A DNA stretch of 64,000 nucleotides, taken from assembly GCA_032073245.1 (NCBI GenBank), contig DAMANX010000017.1, positions 36,236 through 100,235 on the forward strand. The letters are read 5' to 3'. Position numbers and translations under genes: made by a program. Positions 18,609 to 27,376 of this stretch are shown here, piece after piece. The notes beneath the pieces are model-generated. The model had not been told where the DNA came from, did not search any database, and saw only the letters and a list, made by a program, of their open reading frames with translations. Source of the DNA: QVMG01 sp032073245 (GTDB lineage: Bacteria; Bacteroidota; Bacteroidia; Bacteroidales; Tannerellaceae). Numbering within the stretch: the stretch's first letter is position 1; the number at the start of each line of letters is the position of its first letter.

Positions 18609-19088
18609 TTATGATTTGCAAACTATGTTTTCAGAACAGCTTATAATATATTTTTTTTCTTCCGTTTCAATTAACAGCAGATCATTCAACTCAGTAGCGT
18701 ACATATAAAATAATCCTAACCTGGGGTTTTTAAATTTTCCGGTAAAGCCAAAATACCCACCACTTCCCCAGGCTCTGTAGGCATCATTCAGTTCATCTCT
18801 ATCAATTCTTTGTATATTTATCAGTTCCTTTTTCCTTACATTTATTGTTCTTCCTATTAACTTAATCTCTATTTCTTCAACAGAGTCAATAATACAAACA
18901 GGACATTGAAGGAATATATAGCCAAAAAGTAAGATTATGACAATAGAGAAAAAAAATCCAACCAAAGGATTGGAAGAAGTCAACATTCTATACATTAAAA
19001 AAATTAATAACAGATTTATTCCAATGGTTAAAATCACACAGAAAAAACTCCAGTGAAATTTAATTATCTTATTCTTTTCTGGATTCAT
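18609..19088 (-). CDS. Membrane protein with bacterial PH-like domain (paralogue 2)
   Basis: 159 aa. Two N-terminal transmembrane helices (about 14-34 and 42-62), then the same domain as in 17498-18022: GSGGYFGFTGKFKNPRLG and MYATELNDLLLIETEEKKYI. It is shorter at the C-terminus than paralogue 1, ending shortly after the YIISC strand. It is the first gene of the three-gene cassette. The shared upstream region with the divergent PAP2 gene contains the 22-bp repeat array at 19275. Confidence 0.72.
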   Translation of the reverse strand: MNPEKNKIIKFHWSFFCVILTIGINLLLIFLMYRMLTSSNPLVGFFFSIVIILLFGYIFLQCPVCIIDSVEEIEIKLIGRTINVRKKELINIQRIDRDELNDAYRAWGSGGYFGFTGKFKNPRLGLFYMYATELNDLLLIETEEKKYIISCSENIVCKS

Positions 19089-19274
19089 AACATATATAAT
19101 TTGTCGATAATGAGCGAGTGGGATGTGATTTTGTAAAAATATGAATAAATTATCTTAAATCAAATCCATATTCGAAAGATATACTGTTGATTGTGGTGAT
19201 TATTCAATGTACTATACTGAATCGACGATTAGCCTTACCCTATATTAACTTTTTCTCCTTATAATCTTGTTCAC

Positions 19275-19356
19275 GATAATTGTCGTGAAGCTTCTTGACA
19301 ATTGTCGTGAAATCTCTTGATAATTATCGTGAAACTTCTTGATAATTGTCGTGAAC
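19275..19356. repeat. 22-bp tandem array, 3.7 copies
   Basis: Units begin at 19275, 19297, 19319 and 19341, exactly 22 bp apart, with core ATAATTGTCGTGAA. The first and last copies form a near-palindromic TTCACGA...TCGTGAA. The array sits in the 397-bp divergent intergenic region 19089-19485. The remainder of that gap is AT-rich and holds no gene I can support. Confidence 0.9.
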
Positions 19357-19485
19357 AACATTTGTGGGTTTAAAAGTTATTATTCTTCGTTGTAAAAGGA
19401 ATCATATTATAGGAATATGAAAGAAAGAGGCCTCTTCTTTAGGGATTATTTCTTTACTTTGTAGTTGAAAAGCGCACATATCTTT

Positions 19486-20250
19486 ATGAAATTATATTTT
19501 TCCCTTGTCTTTTTATATATGTTTTCTGTGTTAGCCTTTGCTCAACCGTTGCAAGATGAGGTTAATGTTACAGATTCTACTGTACAAAAGATGTCTATTG
19601 CTGATTATCAGTTTAAGCCGAAAAGTCTTATTCTGCCTGCTTCCTTAATTGCCGTCGGAGCTATTGGGCATTCAATTGATGGTATGAAAGATTTTCATTT
19701 ATTTAAGCGGGGCAAAGATCCGGAGAAGATAGGAATTGATGACTATTTGGAATGGGGGATGTTTGGTTGGGTATTTGTTTGTGACCTTATGGGGAAAGAG
19801 AAACATAATTGGGTCGATCAGGTATTTCTGCTTACGTTAGCAGAAGGGTTAAATGCAGGAATGGTTCAAGGACTAAAAAGGGGGATTGAGGTTACCCGAC
19901 CTGATGGGAATCCGCATTCTTTCCCTTCAGGACATACGGCAAATGCTTTTTTAGGAGCGCATATAGCTTATAAAGAATTTAGGGAGAGCTCGCCTGCTTT
20001 GGCCTATTCCGGGTATGCCATCGCTACATTTGTGGCTGCATCCAGGCTATATCATAACAGGCATTGGGTAGCGGACGTAGTAGCTGGTGCCGGATTTGGT
20101 ATATTATCGGTAGAACTTTCTTATTTAATATATTTCCCTATCCGTGATGCTTTGGCTAGAAACATAAATAAAAGGGCGACCAACCGACTGGTGATCGCCC
20201 CTGTTATATCCGGTCAAACCGGTGGATTCTATTTCTCCTATAGTTTCTAA
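19486..20250 (+). CDS. PAP2-family membrane-associated phosphatase
   Basis: 254 aa from the ATG at 19486, which places a good signal peptide (MKLYFSLVFLYMFSVLAFA) at the N-terminus; a TTG seven codons earlier is less likely. The three phosphatase motifs are complete: KRGIEVTRP (K-x6-R-P), FPSGHTAN (P-S-G-H) and SRLYHNRHWVAD (S-R-x5-H-x3-D). The enzyme should act in the periplasm on lipid phosphates such as undecaprenyl pyrophosphate, phosphatidylglycerol phosphate or lipid A phosphates. In Bacteroidales, lipid A 4'-dephosphorylation by LpxF is one PAP2 role, but this sequence does not decide between these. Single gene, downstream of the 22-bp array. Confidence 0.88.
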   Translation: MKLYFSLVFLYMFSVLAFAQPLQDEVNVTDSTVQKMSIADYQFKPKSLILPASLIAVGAIGHSIDGMKDFHLFKRGKDPEKIGIDDYLEWGMFGWVFVCDLMGKEKHNWVDQVFLLTLAEGLNAGMVQGLKRGIEVTRPDGNPHSFPSGHTANAFLGAHIAYKEFRESSPALAYSGYAIATFVAASRLYHNRHWVADVVAGAGFGILSVELSYLIYFPIRDALARNINKRATNRLVIAPVISGQTGGFYFSYSF

Positions 20251-20260
20251 ATACCTTTTT

Positions 20261-21469
20261 TTAAGGCACCATTATTTTAACAACTTTCTTTCCTGCCTGA
20301 AGAATATAAATACCCCGTGGCATTAAAACAGAAGTACTTCCTGCCGAAACCTGTATATTCTTTTTAAGAACACCTATTACAGAATATATCTTAATTTCTT
20401 CGGGTTGATCTATTGAGATATCAATTTGTCCGGTAGAAGCAGATACCTGTAAGCCTTTGTTGGCTTCTATAGTTGAAGTCGGATTATTGGGTTTAATGCC
20501 ATCAATATGAATTGTAGTTGCACCATTCACTGATTTAATGGAATAATTACCATTATTGTTTAATGTCAATGTCTCTCCCGTACTGGTTGTTACAACTGGG
20601 GTAGATTGATCATAATCGGGATCAATATTCAGCCAGAAATCAAACTTTTCGCCATCTAATACTTTATGTGTTCCTGCTTTAGGCTCTGTTGTTGCTCCTT
20701 CCACTTCCGGTAAAATTACGTTATGATAGATTTCTACTTCAGCTGTGTTTTGATGAATAAGGCATGTCATACTGTTTTCACGTTCAACCATAGCACGAAA
20801 ACGATATTCTCCTGCGCGCTCCGGATAATAGTCGCATGTGAAAATCTTTGAACCCGGAACAAGTACAGTATCTACATCCATCCAATAAAGGGCTTGTACA
20901 CGGCGTTGCCAGATAAAAGTTACCTCAGAGACATTCGTGGCTACTGCAATTCCTTTCAAATGTCCTTCTTCATTATTTGCTTCTAAAATACCCATTGTTA
21001 AGGCTCCTGCGCCTTCAACAACGCGCAATGAAGCTGTAGAGTCAGTAAACAAACTATTGTTAATAGCTGTGACATTTTCCTCGAACTTAAATTTGTCTCC
21101 TTTAATAAAAAGATCTCCATTATTAGTTATTTCTCCCAGATCATTTGTCTCACTTCCACCTTGTAGGTTAAGTATTATCTCCGCATCAGCTTCAATATCC
21201 AATTTAGCTGTAGTTACATTTTTTAGGGTAATTACTGCATGATCGGTTACTCCGGCTGTAATAACAAGAGAGGCTAATGTAGTGCCGTTCCCGTTGATCG
21301 TACTATTAAAACTTGAAGAAGATCCATCGTTTCCGATTTTATAAGTGCTTGAGGTTAGGATTATAACATTTGTTCCATCACCAGGCACTAATTCACCTTG
21401 TGCACTCATAAATCCGGGGAGACACAATAATAGACAAAACAATGAAATAATTGAGTAGAATTTTTGCAT
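20261..21469 (-). CDS. Secreted protein with T9SS type A-like C-terminal domain
   Basis: 402 aa with a signal peptide (cleavage near residue 23). The first half is beta-rich repeats rich in N, T and I (about 30-180). A second region (about 185-330) looks like Ig-type sandwiches. The C-terminus EIKIYSVIGVLKKN, PRGIYILQAG and KVVKIMV resembles the T9SS type A sorting domain. No enzyme motif is seen. It is convergent with the PAP2 gene, with only 10 bp between the stops. The real function, and whether the domain is used for secretion, are unknown. Confidence 0.7.
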   Translation of the reverse strand: MQKFYSIISLFCLLLCLPGFMSAQGELVPGDGTNVIILTSSTYKIGNDGSSSSFNSTINGNGTTLASLVITAGVTDHAVITLKNVTTAKLDIEADAEIILNLQGGSETNDLGEITNNGDLFIKGDKFKFEENVTAINNSLFTDSTASLRVVEGAGALTMGILEANNEEGHLKGIAVATNVSEVTFIWQRRVQALYWMDVDTVLVPGSKIFTCDYYPERAGEYRFRAMVERENSMTCLIHQNTAEVEIYHNVILPEVEGATTEPKAGTHKVLDGEKFDFWLNIDPDYDQSTPVVTTSTGETLTLNNNGNYSIKSVNGATTIHIDGIKPNNPTSTIEANKGLQVSASTGQIDISIDQPEEIKIYSVIGVLKKNIQVSAGSTSVLMPRGIYILQAGKKVVKIMVP

Positions 21470-21513
21470 AGAGGTTATTTTTTTAATGTTTATGAATTAT
21501 TATTTATGATATA

Positions 21514-21539
21514 GAACCGAAAGACTAGTCTTCCGGTTC
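21514..21539 (-). other. Hairpin upstream of the T9SS-like gene
   Basis: GAACCG-A-AAGAC and GTCTT-C-CGGTTC form an 11-bp stem with one mismatch and a TA loop. It lies between the PiT gene stop and the secreted-protein start on the minus strand. It has no U-tract, so it may be a terminator stem or a regulatory fold. Confidence 0.45.
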
Positions 21540-21592
21540 ACACAAAATAAAGAAATATTCATAAATGATCACCAATCAAGAATGTTAAAAGT

Positions 21593-23857
21593 CTATTCCA
21601 TCTGGAATTTGCGGCTTACTTTTAACAAGTTAGTGGTAAATTGTAACACATTTTGCATTTCATTCAGGATAGTCAAATATAATAGACTTGTTTTAGTGCT
21701 ACTATTACCTTCCTCTTTTTGTTGGATACGTTTTAGCTCCGACCGTTTAAGTTGAATAAGTTTGTCTTTGAGTTGTCCCGATTCCGATGTAAAGTTGATG
21801 ATATCCGAATAGTTGCGACGGCCTATCATAGAAGCTCCCTTTTGCATAAATGCAATCATGGAAGGAAGAAAATCAATAAGGTCCGCTTTTTCTTCTTCAC
21901 TTAATGGGTTGAAATTATTGTCAATATGTTCTTTTGCGGGTTCGGCAAGCCTGCGAATACTATATATAACTTCACTGGCAAAATCATTACCCTGATAATA
22001 ATAAAGCCCTTTATCTACAGCAATATCGCGTTCAATCTGTGTTACGCCTAAAGTTCCGACACGTTTGATTTGTTTCAGGTGTACTCTTTTCTCGTCTGTA
22101 TCATTCAGTACTTTTCGCAATTCTTTCAAATCGCCATTGATCACAGCATTTATTGATCTGTCAAGCATACTTGCGGAGAAAGTAAGAACTTCCTGATTCT
22201 CTTCGCGGCTATGTTTACGGAAAAGTTCCAAAGCTTCATGCGCATTGGTTGTATTACTCAGTTTGGTAACCGTTTCATTTACTTGTTCCTTTAGAGCTTG
22301 TTTTTTCATTTTCTTCCGGTAAGCTACCTGGCTACGAATAAGAGAATAAGCAGCCAGAGCTACCATTGCAACCATTGCTGGAATACCTCCCCAATAGATC
22401 AATAATGCTACGATAAATGCAATAGTAAAAGCAGCGCCTGCAGTAATAAACCAACCGCCGATTACTGATATTACACCGGTAATACGAAACACTGCACTCT
22501 CACGTCCCCATGCACGATCGGCTAATGAAGTACCCATGGCAACCATAAAAGCAACATACGTTGTTGATAGCGGTAATTTCATAGAAGTCCCTATAGCTAT
22601 CAATAGCCCGGATAGTACTACATTGACAGAAGCACGTACCAGGTCAAAGCTCGCTTTGTTTTCCAGAATGATTTCGTCATTATTAAAACGGCTATTTATC
22701 CAGTCCTTCGCATTCGAGGGAATCACACTTAATAAAGAAGAAGATATATTACTTGCTTTTCTTACTAAAACCCGAGCAACAGGGGAAGTTCCGAAATTCT
22801 CAGTTCCTTCCGTTTGACGAGAAAGATCTAAAGATGTTTTTACAACATTCTGTGCTTTTTTAGAAGTCATCAGGGAAATTACCATAATAAATCCGGCACC
22901 AATGAGAAAATAAATAGGTGTTTGTGCAGAACCGAGTAGGGAACTCATCAGGAAGGTTTCAGGTGTTGTAGTACCTCCTTGTGCCATTAAATCCATATAG
23001 GACGAATAACCGACCAGTGGAACACCAATGAAGTTTACCAGGTCATTGCCTGCAAATGCTAATGCTAAAGCAAATGTTCCCAGAAGAACAACTACTTTAA
23101 AAATATTCACTTTTAACCAACAAAGTATCTGCATTAGTATAGTAAAAAAGACAAAACTGAACCATAAAACCATCGTGGTATGCTCTGTGATAAGAGCTTT
23201 AAGTTCTCCTGTCATAAAAGTACTTTCTTTAAGTCCTTTTATGAGCATAAAATAAATAATAGCTGTTGTTGCGATACCACCAAAAATACCTCCGAAATAT
23301 TTTAATGGTTTTCGGTAATTAAAAGTGAAGAGTAGGCGGGAAATATACTGTACAACGGCGCCGAAAAAGAAAGCAATTGCAACAGAGAGGAAGATGGCTA
23401 ATATCATAGTGAAAGCCTTATCTGTATTGATCAGATCAATGAATTGTAAGTCACCTGCCGAATTTGCAACTTTCATTAAAGAAATAGCAACAGTTGCTCC
23501 TATAAGTTCAAAAACAAGAGAAACTGTCGTAGAAGTTGGCATGCCAAGGGAGTTGAACACATCCAACAATACCACATCTGTGAGCATCACTGCCAGCAAT
23601 ATAAACATGATCTCATCAAAATAGAAATATTGTGGCTGAAAGACTCCATGCCGGGCAACATCCATCATACCGTTAGAGAGGGCAGCACCTACAAATATTC
23701 CCAATGCTGCAACAATCATGATTACTTTAGTAGGAGCGGCTTTTGAACCTATGGCTGAGTTTAGGAAGTTGGCGGCATCATTGCTCACCCCGACATTCAG
23801 GTCGAAGATTGCCAAAATAAAAATAAAGATGACAAGAAATAAATAAAAAGTTTCCAT
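21593..23857 (-). CDS. Inorganic phosphate transporter, PiT family, with C-terminal PhoU-like domain
   Basis: 754 aa, longer than plain PiT proteins (about 420-500). Two inverted PHO4 repeats carry the family signatures: NVGVSNDAANFLNSAIG near residue 24 and FAGNDLVNFIGVPLVG near 268. About a dozen transmembrane helices end near residue 510. The remaining 240 residues are soluble, helical and rich in E/R/K, resembling a PhoU-like regulatory domain. It should import phosphate, coupled to cation, across the inner membrane. It is transcribed alone or with the downstream secreted-protein gene, from which it is separated by a hairpin. Confidence 0.93.
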   Translation of the reverse strand: METFYLFLVIFIFILAIFDLNVGVSNDAANFLNSAIGSKAAPTKVIMIVAALGIFVGAALSNGMMDVARHGVFQPQYFYFDEIMFILLAVMLTDVVLLDVFNSLGMPTSTTVSLVFELIGATVAISLMKVANSAGDLQFIDLINTDKAFTMILAIFLSVAIAFFFGAVVQYISRLLFTFNYRKPLKYFGGIFGGIATTAIIYFMLIKGLKESTFMTGELKALITEHTTMVLWFSFVFFTILMQILCWLKVNIFKVVVLLGTFALALAFAGNDLVNFIGVPLVGYSSYMDLMAQGGTTTPETFLMSSLLGSAQTPIYFLIGAGFIMVISLMTSKKAQNVVKTSLDLSRQTEGTENFGTSPVARVLVRKASNISSSLLSVIPSNAKDWINSRFNNDEIILENKASFDLVRASVNVVLSGLLIAIGTSMKLPLSTTYVAFMVAMGTSLADRAWGRESAVFRITGVISVIGGWFITAGAAFTIAFIVALLIYWGGIPAMVAMVALAAYSLIRSQVAYRKKMKKQALKEQVNETVTKLSNTTNAHEALELFRKHSREENQEVLTFSASMLDRSINAVINGDLKELRKVLNDTDEKRVHLKQIKRVGTLGVTQIERDIAVDKGLYYYQGNDFASEVIYSIRRLAEPAKEHIDNNFNPLSEEEKADLIDFLPSMIAFMQKGASMIGRRNYSDIINFTSESGQLKDKLIQLKRSELKRIQQKEEGNSSTKTSLLYLTILNEMQNVLQFTTNLLKVSRKFQME

Positions 23858-23976
23858 GTATAGCTTTCATTGATTTGAGCGCAAAGATCTAAAACACATA
23901 TTTCAGACAGATTGCATGGATATTACAAACCTGTTACAAATACATTTTGTTTAATCTTGTCACATAAAATAACGTT

Positions 23977-24699
23977 CTATTCGAAAGAGATATATGGACT
24001 TATCCTTTCTCTATCATAATCAGTGAATTCTTCTAATAAGATCAGGTTTTCCCATCCTTCCAGTTTTCCTTTCTGCCGGCATAATTGTTTCATAACTCTT
24101 GCCTGTTTGTAGCTAATATAAGGATGCCGGGAAATAGAATCCTCAGGTAAATGATTTATGTGTCGTTTACGAATCAATTTGGGGTTTACACAAAACCAGT
24201 CTCTTAAGGAGTTATACCGGTCTTCATCTATTCCATATACTTCTGCTAACTGGGTAACGGAGTAAAAACCTCCCAGCAGATTTCTATATTTAATGATTCG
24301 ATTAGAGAAGGCGCTTCCTATGCCGGGTACTTTCTTTAGGATGATTGTATCAGCAGTATTCAATTCAACAATAGTTCCTACCGGATACTTTTCAACCCGT
24401 GCGGGTGTTTGATAAAATGGTTTTTTATCTGACAGGGCGGATGCTTTCGGTGTAGAAATAGATTTTTTGTTAATTACTGCAATAGTAGGCTCTTCGGTTG
24501 GTGCAGGCGATATACTATCGAGCGGGTAAATGCAAATAGGATGTAAGATGCTTTTAGAAGTTGAACTTCCTACGGCTGAAAGAGAGGAAGGATTATCGGT
24601 CAATACTAAAGCTAACCATGCCGCAGATATCAAACAAAGTAAGACAACTAAAGCTCTTCTTTCTCCTTTGGAAAAATAGAAAAAATCACGCCATTTCAT
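23977..24699 (-). CDS. Helix-hairpin-helix protein (ComEA-like), membrane anchored
   Basis: 240 aa. One N-terminal transmembrane helix (about 16-34), a Ser/Pro-rich linker, then HhH motifs: VELNTADTIILKKVPGIGSA with the non-sequence-specific DNA-binding hairpin and a following FSNRIIKYRNLLGGFYSV, and a second HhH-like repeat to the C-terminus. The family binds DNA backbone and in some bacteria takes part in DNA uptake, but no other competence genes are nearby. Bacteroidetes genomes commonly carry one such protein of unknown role. Confidence 0.85.
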   Translation of the reverse strand: MKWRDFFYFSKGERRALVVLLCLISAAWLALVLTDNPSSLSAVGSSTSKSILHPICIYPLDSISPAPTEEPTIAVINKKSISTPKASALSDKKPFYQTPARVEKYPVGTIVELNTADTIILKKVPGIGSAFSNRIIKYRNLLGGFYSVTQLAEVYGIDEDRYNSLRDWFCVNPKLIRKRHINHLPEDSISRHPYISYKQARVMKQLCRQKGKLEGWENLILLEEFTDYDRERISPYISFE

Positions 24700-24726
24700 A
24701 GGTATTAGGTTTATAGATTACATCAA

Positions 24727-24756
24727 CAAAGATATTGAAAGCCGAGCGCAATCAAG
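24727..24756 (-). promoter_or_regulatory. Probable promoter of the HhH gene
   Basis: On the minus strand CTTG (24753-24756), an 18-bp spacer, then TATCTTTG (24727-24734). It fits the Bacteroides consensus apart from one base in the -33 box, and gives a leader of about 20 nt. Confidence 0.6.
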
Positions 24757-24832
24757 CTTACTTGAAATTGCCGAGGCGCATCCTATCTTCTACAAAGATA
24801 AAAAAAACTGTTAATTATTCTCCTGTAATTTA

Positions 24833-24840
24833 TATATTTG
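24833..24840 (+). promoter_or_regulatory. Possible -7 element for the lemA operon
   Basis: TATATTTG matches TAnnTTTG, 31 bp before the LemA ATG. The -33 box is weak. Confidence 0.5.
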
Positions 24841-24870
24841 TCATTTAGTTTATGATCAATCATTATTTAT

Positions 24871-25440
24871 ATGGAAATGACGCTAACAATCAAGTTATTG
24901 ATATTATTGGGAGTGCTAATCGTTCTTGCAATTATAGGATATAATTCACTGGTTCGCAAAAGGAATCAGGTCGAAAATGCATTCGGAACAATCGATGTAA
25001 TGTTAAAGAGGCGTTTTGATTTGATCCCAAATCTGGTTGAAACAGTAAAAAAATATGCGTCTCATGAACAGGAATTATTTAGTGAAATCACCCGTTTACG
25101 TTCCCGTGATTATGAAGCATTCACCTCTGCAGAGAAAGAGAATTTTGACTCACTTTTCTCCCAAGCAGGGAAAAGTTTTATGGTTGTAGCAGAAAACTAT
25201 CCGGAATTGAAAGCATCAGACAATTTTATGCAATTGCAGCGCTCATTGAATGAAACAGAAGAACAATTAGCCGCTGCCCGACGTACATATAATGCATCCG
25301 TTACAGATTATAATAATAGTGTTCAAAGTTTCCCCATGAATATGATCGCTACATTATTTGGTTTTCAAACAAGAGGATTATTCCGAATTCAGGAAAATGA
25401 AAAAGAAGTACCGGATATAAAGACTTTATACAACTCTTAA
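24871..25440 (+). CDS. lemA: LemA family protein
   Basis: 189 aa. One N-terminal transmembrane helix (about 6-24), then a helical body starting YNSLVRKRNQVENAFGTIDVMLKRRFDLIPNLV in the family pattern, and ending NMIATLFGFQTRGLF with the conserved Phe/Pro-containing tail. The protein is thought to be anchored with the bulk in the cytoplasm or periplasm. The biochemical role is not established. It starts a plus-strand operon with a DUF3137 protein (4-bp gap) and an acyltransferase (8-bp gap). LemA next to a DUF3137 membrane protein is a recurring pair. Confidence 0.93.
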   Translation: MEMTLTIKLLILLGVLIVLAIIGYNSLVRKRNQVENAFGTIDVMLKRRFDLIPNLVETVKKYASHEQELFSEITRLRSRDYEAFTSAEKENFDSLFSQAGKSFMVVAENYPELKASDNFMQLQRSLNETEEQLAAARRTYNASVTDYNNSVQSFPMNMIATLFGFQTRGLFRIQENEKEVPDIKTLYNS

Positions 25441-25444
25441 TCGG

Positions 25445-26365
25445 ATGAAACAGATTCATTCTTTTGATCAATTGATAGAGGAACTCAATCCTGCTTTACA
25501 ACAACTGGAAGAAAAAAGGGTAAGAGTTAAAAATGATGCAATGAAAACTTCGCTAATATGGGGTGCTATTATTTTGCTTCTGACTATCATTATCTGTTAT
25601 TTTAGTTCTTCCGCTTTGGTCCTTGTGTTTGGTGTTATTTTTATTTTTATAGTGGCTATTGCTATATTTAAAGTGAAATCAGAACCTTTGTGTGAATATT
25701 ACAAAAAAGAAATCATCTCCCGCCTGGTTGAAGTCCTTATAGAGGATGGAAGATATAGGCCCAAAGAGGGTATAAGAGAAAGAATTTTTAATGAAAGCAA
25801 TCTGTTTGTAAGTCCCGACCGGTATCATAGTGAAGATCTTATCAGCGGTGTTATTGATAAAACCTCTTTTAGTTTTGCAGAAGTACATGCAGAGGAGAGA
25901 CAAGTCACCAGTAATGGGAAAACAACAACCGTAAGATGGGTGACCATTTTTAAAGGTTTTCTGTTTGTGGCGGATTTTCATAAGAACTTTATTGGCCAAA
26001 CTGTGGTGGCGCGCAATTCCTTTTTAAAGCTTAAAAGAGGGCGGGTTAAGATGGAAAACCCTGAATTTGAACGTCGTTTTGATGTCTTTTCAACAGACCA
26101 GGTAGAGGCTCGTTATCTTCTTACTCCTTCTATGATGGAACGAATAATTGCTTTAGACAGTAAATTCAATAAGGATATAGTGCTTAGTTTCTGTAATTCA
26201 AATGTAATTGTAGCGATTAATAATTCTACAAACCATTTTGAATTCAGCTTGTGGGCCCCTGCAAATAATACGGATACGTTACGTCGTGAATATAACCTTA
26301 TAACTTCTATGATCTCAATCGTAGAAGAACTTAATCTGAATACACGTATCTGGTCAAAAGAATAA
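25445..26365 (+). CDS. DUF3137-type membrane protein
   Basis: 306 aa. Two adjacent transmembrane helices (about 36-54 and 58-78) followed by a soluble mixed alpha/beta domain. KGFLFVADFHKNFIGQTVV and the MERIIALDSKFN segment suit the DUF3137 family, which is found beside lemA. No catalytic residues are recognisable. Translational coupling with LemA (4 bp apart) suggests the two act together in the membrane, but that is inference. Confidence 0.8.
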   Translation: MKQIHSFDQLIEELNPALQQLEEKRVRVKNDAMKTSLIWGAIILLLTIIICYFSSSALVLVFGVIFIFIVAIAIFKVKSEPLCEYYKKEIISRLVEVLIEDGRYRPKEGIRERIFNESNLFVSPDRYHSEDLISGVIDKTSFSFAEVHAEERQVTSNGKTTTVRWVTIFKGFLFVADFHKNFIGQTVVARNSFLKLKRGRVKMENPEFERRFDVFSTDQVEARYLLTPSMMERIIALDSKFNKDIVLSFCNSNVIVAINNSTNHFEFSLWAPANNTDTLRREYNLITSMISIVEELNLNTRIWSKE

Positions 26366-26373
26366 AGAAATAT

Positions 26374-27111
26374 ATGGAAAAGATTATTTCAATACCACTC
26401 TCTCTTATTTATTATCTGCTATTCTTTAGTGCGATATTGATTTTTCATCCGATTCAATGGATATGTTTTAACTTGTTTGGTTATAAGGCACATAAGAAAA
26501 GTGTAGATGTGCTGAATTTCTTTCTGGTAGCAAACACATACGTGTTAGGTACACGATATAAGATTGAGAATTTGGATAGTTTACCGGAAGGTGTTCCTTT
26601 GATTATTGCGGCGAATCATCAGAGTATGTACGATATTCCGGCAATAATCTGGTTTATGCGAAAAGTGCATCCGAAATTCATCAGTAAGATTGAATTGGCA
26701 AAAGGTATGCCGAGTATATCCTATAATTTGAATCATGGCGGTTCGGTAGTAATCAAGCGAAATGATCCGAAACAGGCATTAACCGCAATAAGTAAACTGG
26801 GGAAATATATTGAGACAAATAAACGCACGGCTGTTATTTTCCCGGAAGGGACACGAAGCCGGACTGGGCAGCCTCGTAAATTTGCGGAGAATGGACTAAA
26901 GATTCTTTGTAAATATGCACCCTCAGCTTATATGGTTCCGGTTACAATCAATAATTCCTGGAAAATGACAAAATGGGGTTCTTTCCCCTTAGGATTAGGA
27001 AATAAATTAGTTTTTACTATTCATACACCTTTTCCTGTAAAAGATATGCCTTTCCCTGAAGTATTCGAGAGAACAGAAAAAACAGTGGTAGAGAGTATTT
27101 ATCCGGAATAA
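26374..27111 (+). CDS. plsC: 1-acyl-sn-glycerol-3-phosphate acyltransferase (PlsC family)
   Basis: 245 aa. Transfers an acyl chain to lysophosphatidic acid to make phosphatidic acid at the inner membrane. The N-terminal hydrophobic segment (about 8-30) anchors it. The catalytic NHQSMYD (N-H-x4-D) lies near residue 79, the substrate-binding FPEGTRSR near 151, and the block around VVIKRNDPKQAL between them. Length is standard. It is the last gene of the lemA operon, 8 bp after DUF3137. A genome can have several PlsC homologues, so the symbol is by family. Confidence 0.88.
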   Translation: MEKIISIPLSLIYYLLFFSAILIFHPIQWICFNLFGYKAHKKSVDVLNFFLVANTYVLGTRYKIENLDSLPEGVPLIIAANHQSMYDIPAIIWFMRKVHPKFISKIELAKGMPSISYNLNHGGSVVIKRNDPKQALTAISKLGKYIETNKRTAVIFPEGTRSRTGQPRKFAENGLKILCKYAPSAYMVPVTINNSWKMTKWGSFPLGLGNKLVFTIHTPFPVKDMPFPEVFERTEKTVVESIYPE

Positions 27112-27169
27112 AAAGACGTGCTGCCCTTAAATCGTCAAGCCTTACCCGATTTATCGTATAAGGTTAGCG

Positions 27170-27240
27170 CTCCGACTGAGAAGCCTTACCCGATTCAGTG
27201 AATAAAGCATCTCAGCCCAGTGAGCATATACCTTCAAAAA
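27170..27240. repeat. Intergenic repeat shared with the xerD 3' region
   Basis: Read on the minus strand it begins TTTTGAAGGTATATGCTCAC, then GGCTGAG and TCACT, aligning with 4033-4120. It is followed leftward by two TACCCGAT-containing pieces (27150 and 27188) that repeat the AAGCCTTACCCGAT block. It starts about 60 bp after the acyltransferase stop. Confidence 0.55.
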
Positions 27241-27328
27241 CATAATGATCTTTTTTCAAAAGTATCTAATCCTTTTTCTTAAAATATCTAATTGTTTTTG
27301 TAGAGACATCTAATCGTTTTTTTAGTGG
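27241..27328. repeat. 22-bp tandem array, 3 clear copies plus one degenerate
   Basis: TATCTAAT (or CATCTAAT) begins at 27263, 27285 and 27307, exactly 22 bp apart, each followed by a run of T. A degenerate unit precedes at 27241. It is part of the 786-bp gene-free stretch 27112-27897, which is a mosaic of repeats. Confidence 0.85.
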
Positions 27329-27376
27329 GTTTATGTGGTAAATTCCACCCTGCTAATATCTCTCTACATAATGCTA

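Noticed and set aside
19275..19356. CRISPR-like array
   Set aside because: Units are 22 bp, contiguous, with no variable spacers, and no cas genes are nearby.
20170..20212. Terminator-like GGGCGA...TCGCCC hairpin
   Set aside because: It lies within the PAP2 coding sequence, has mismatches and no U-tract.
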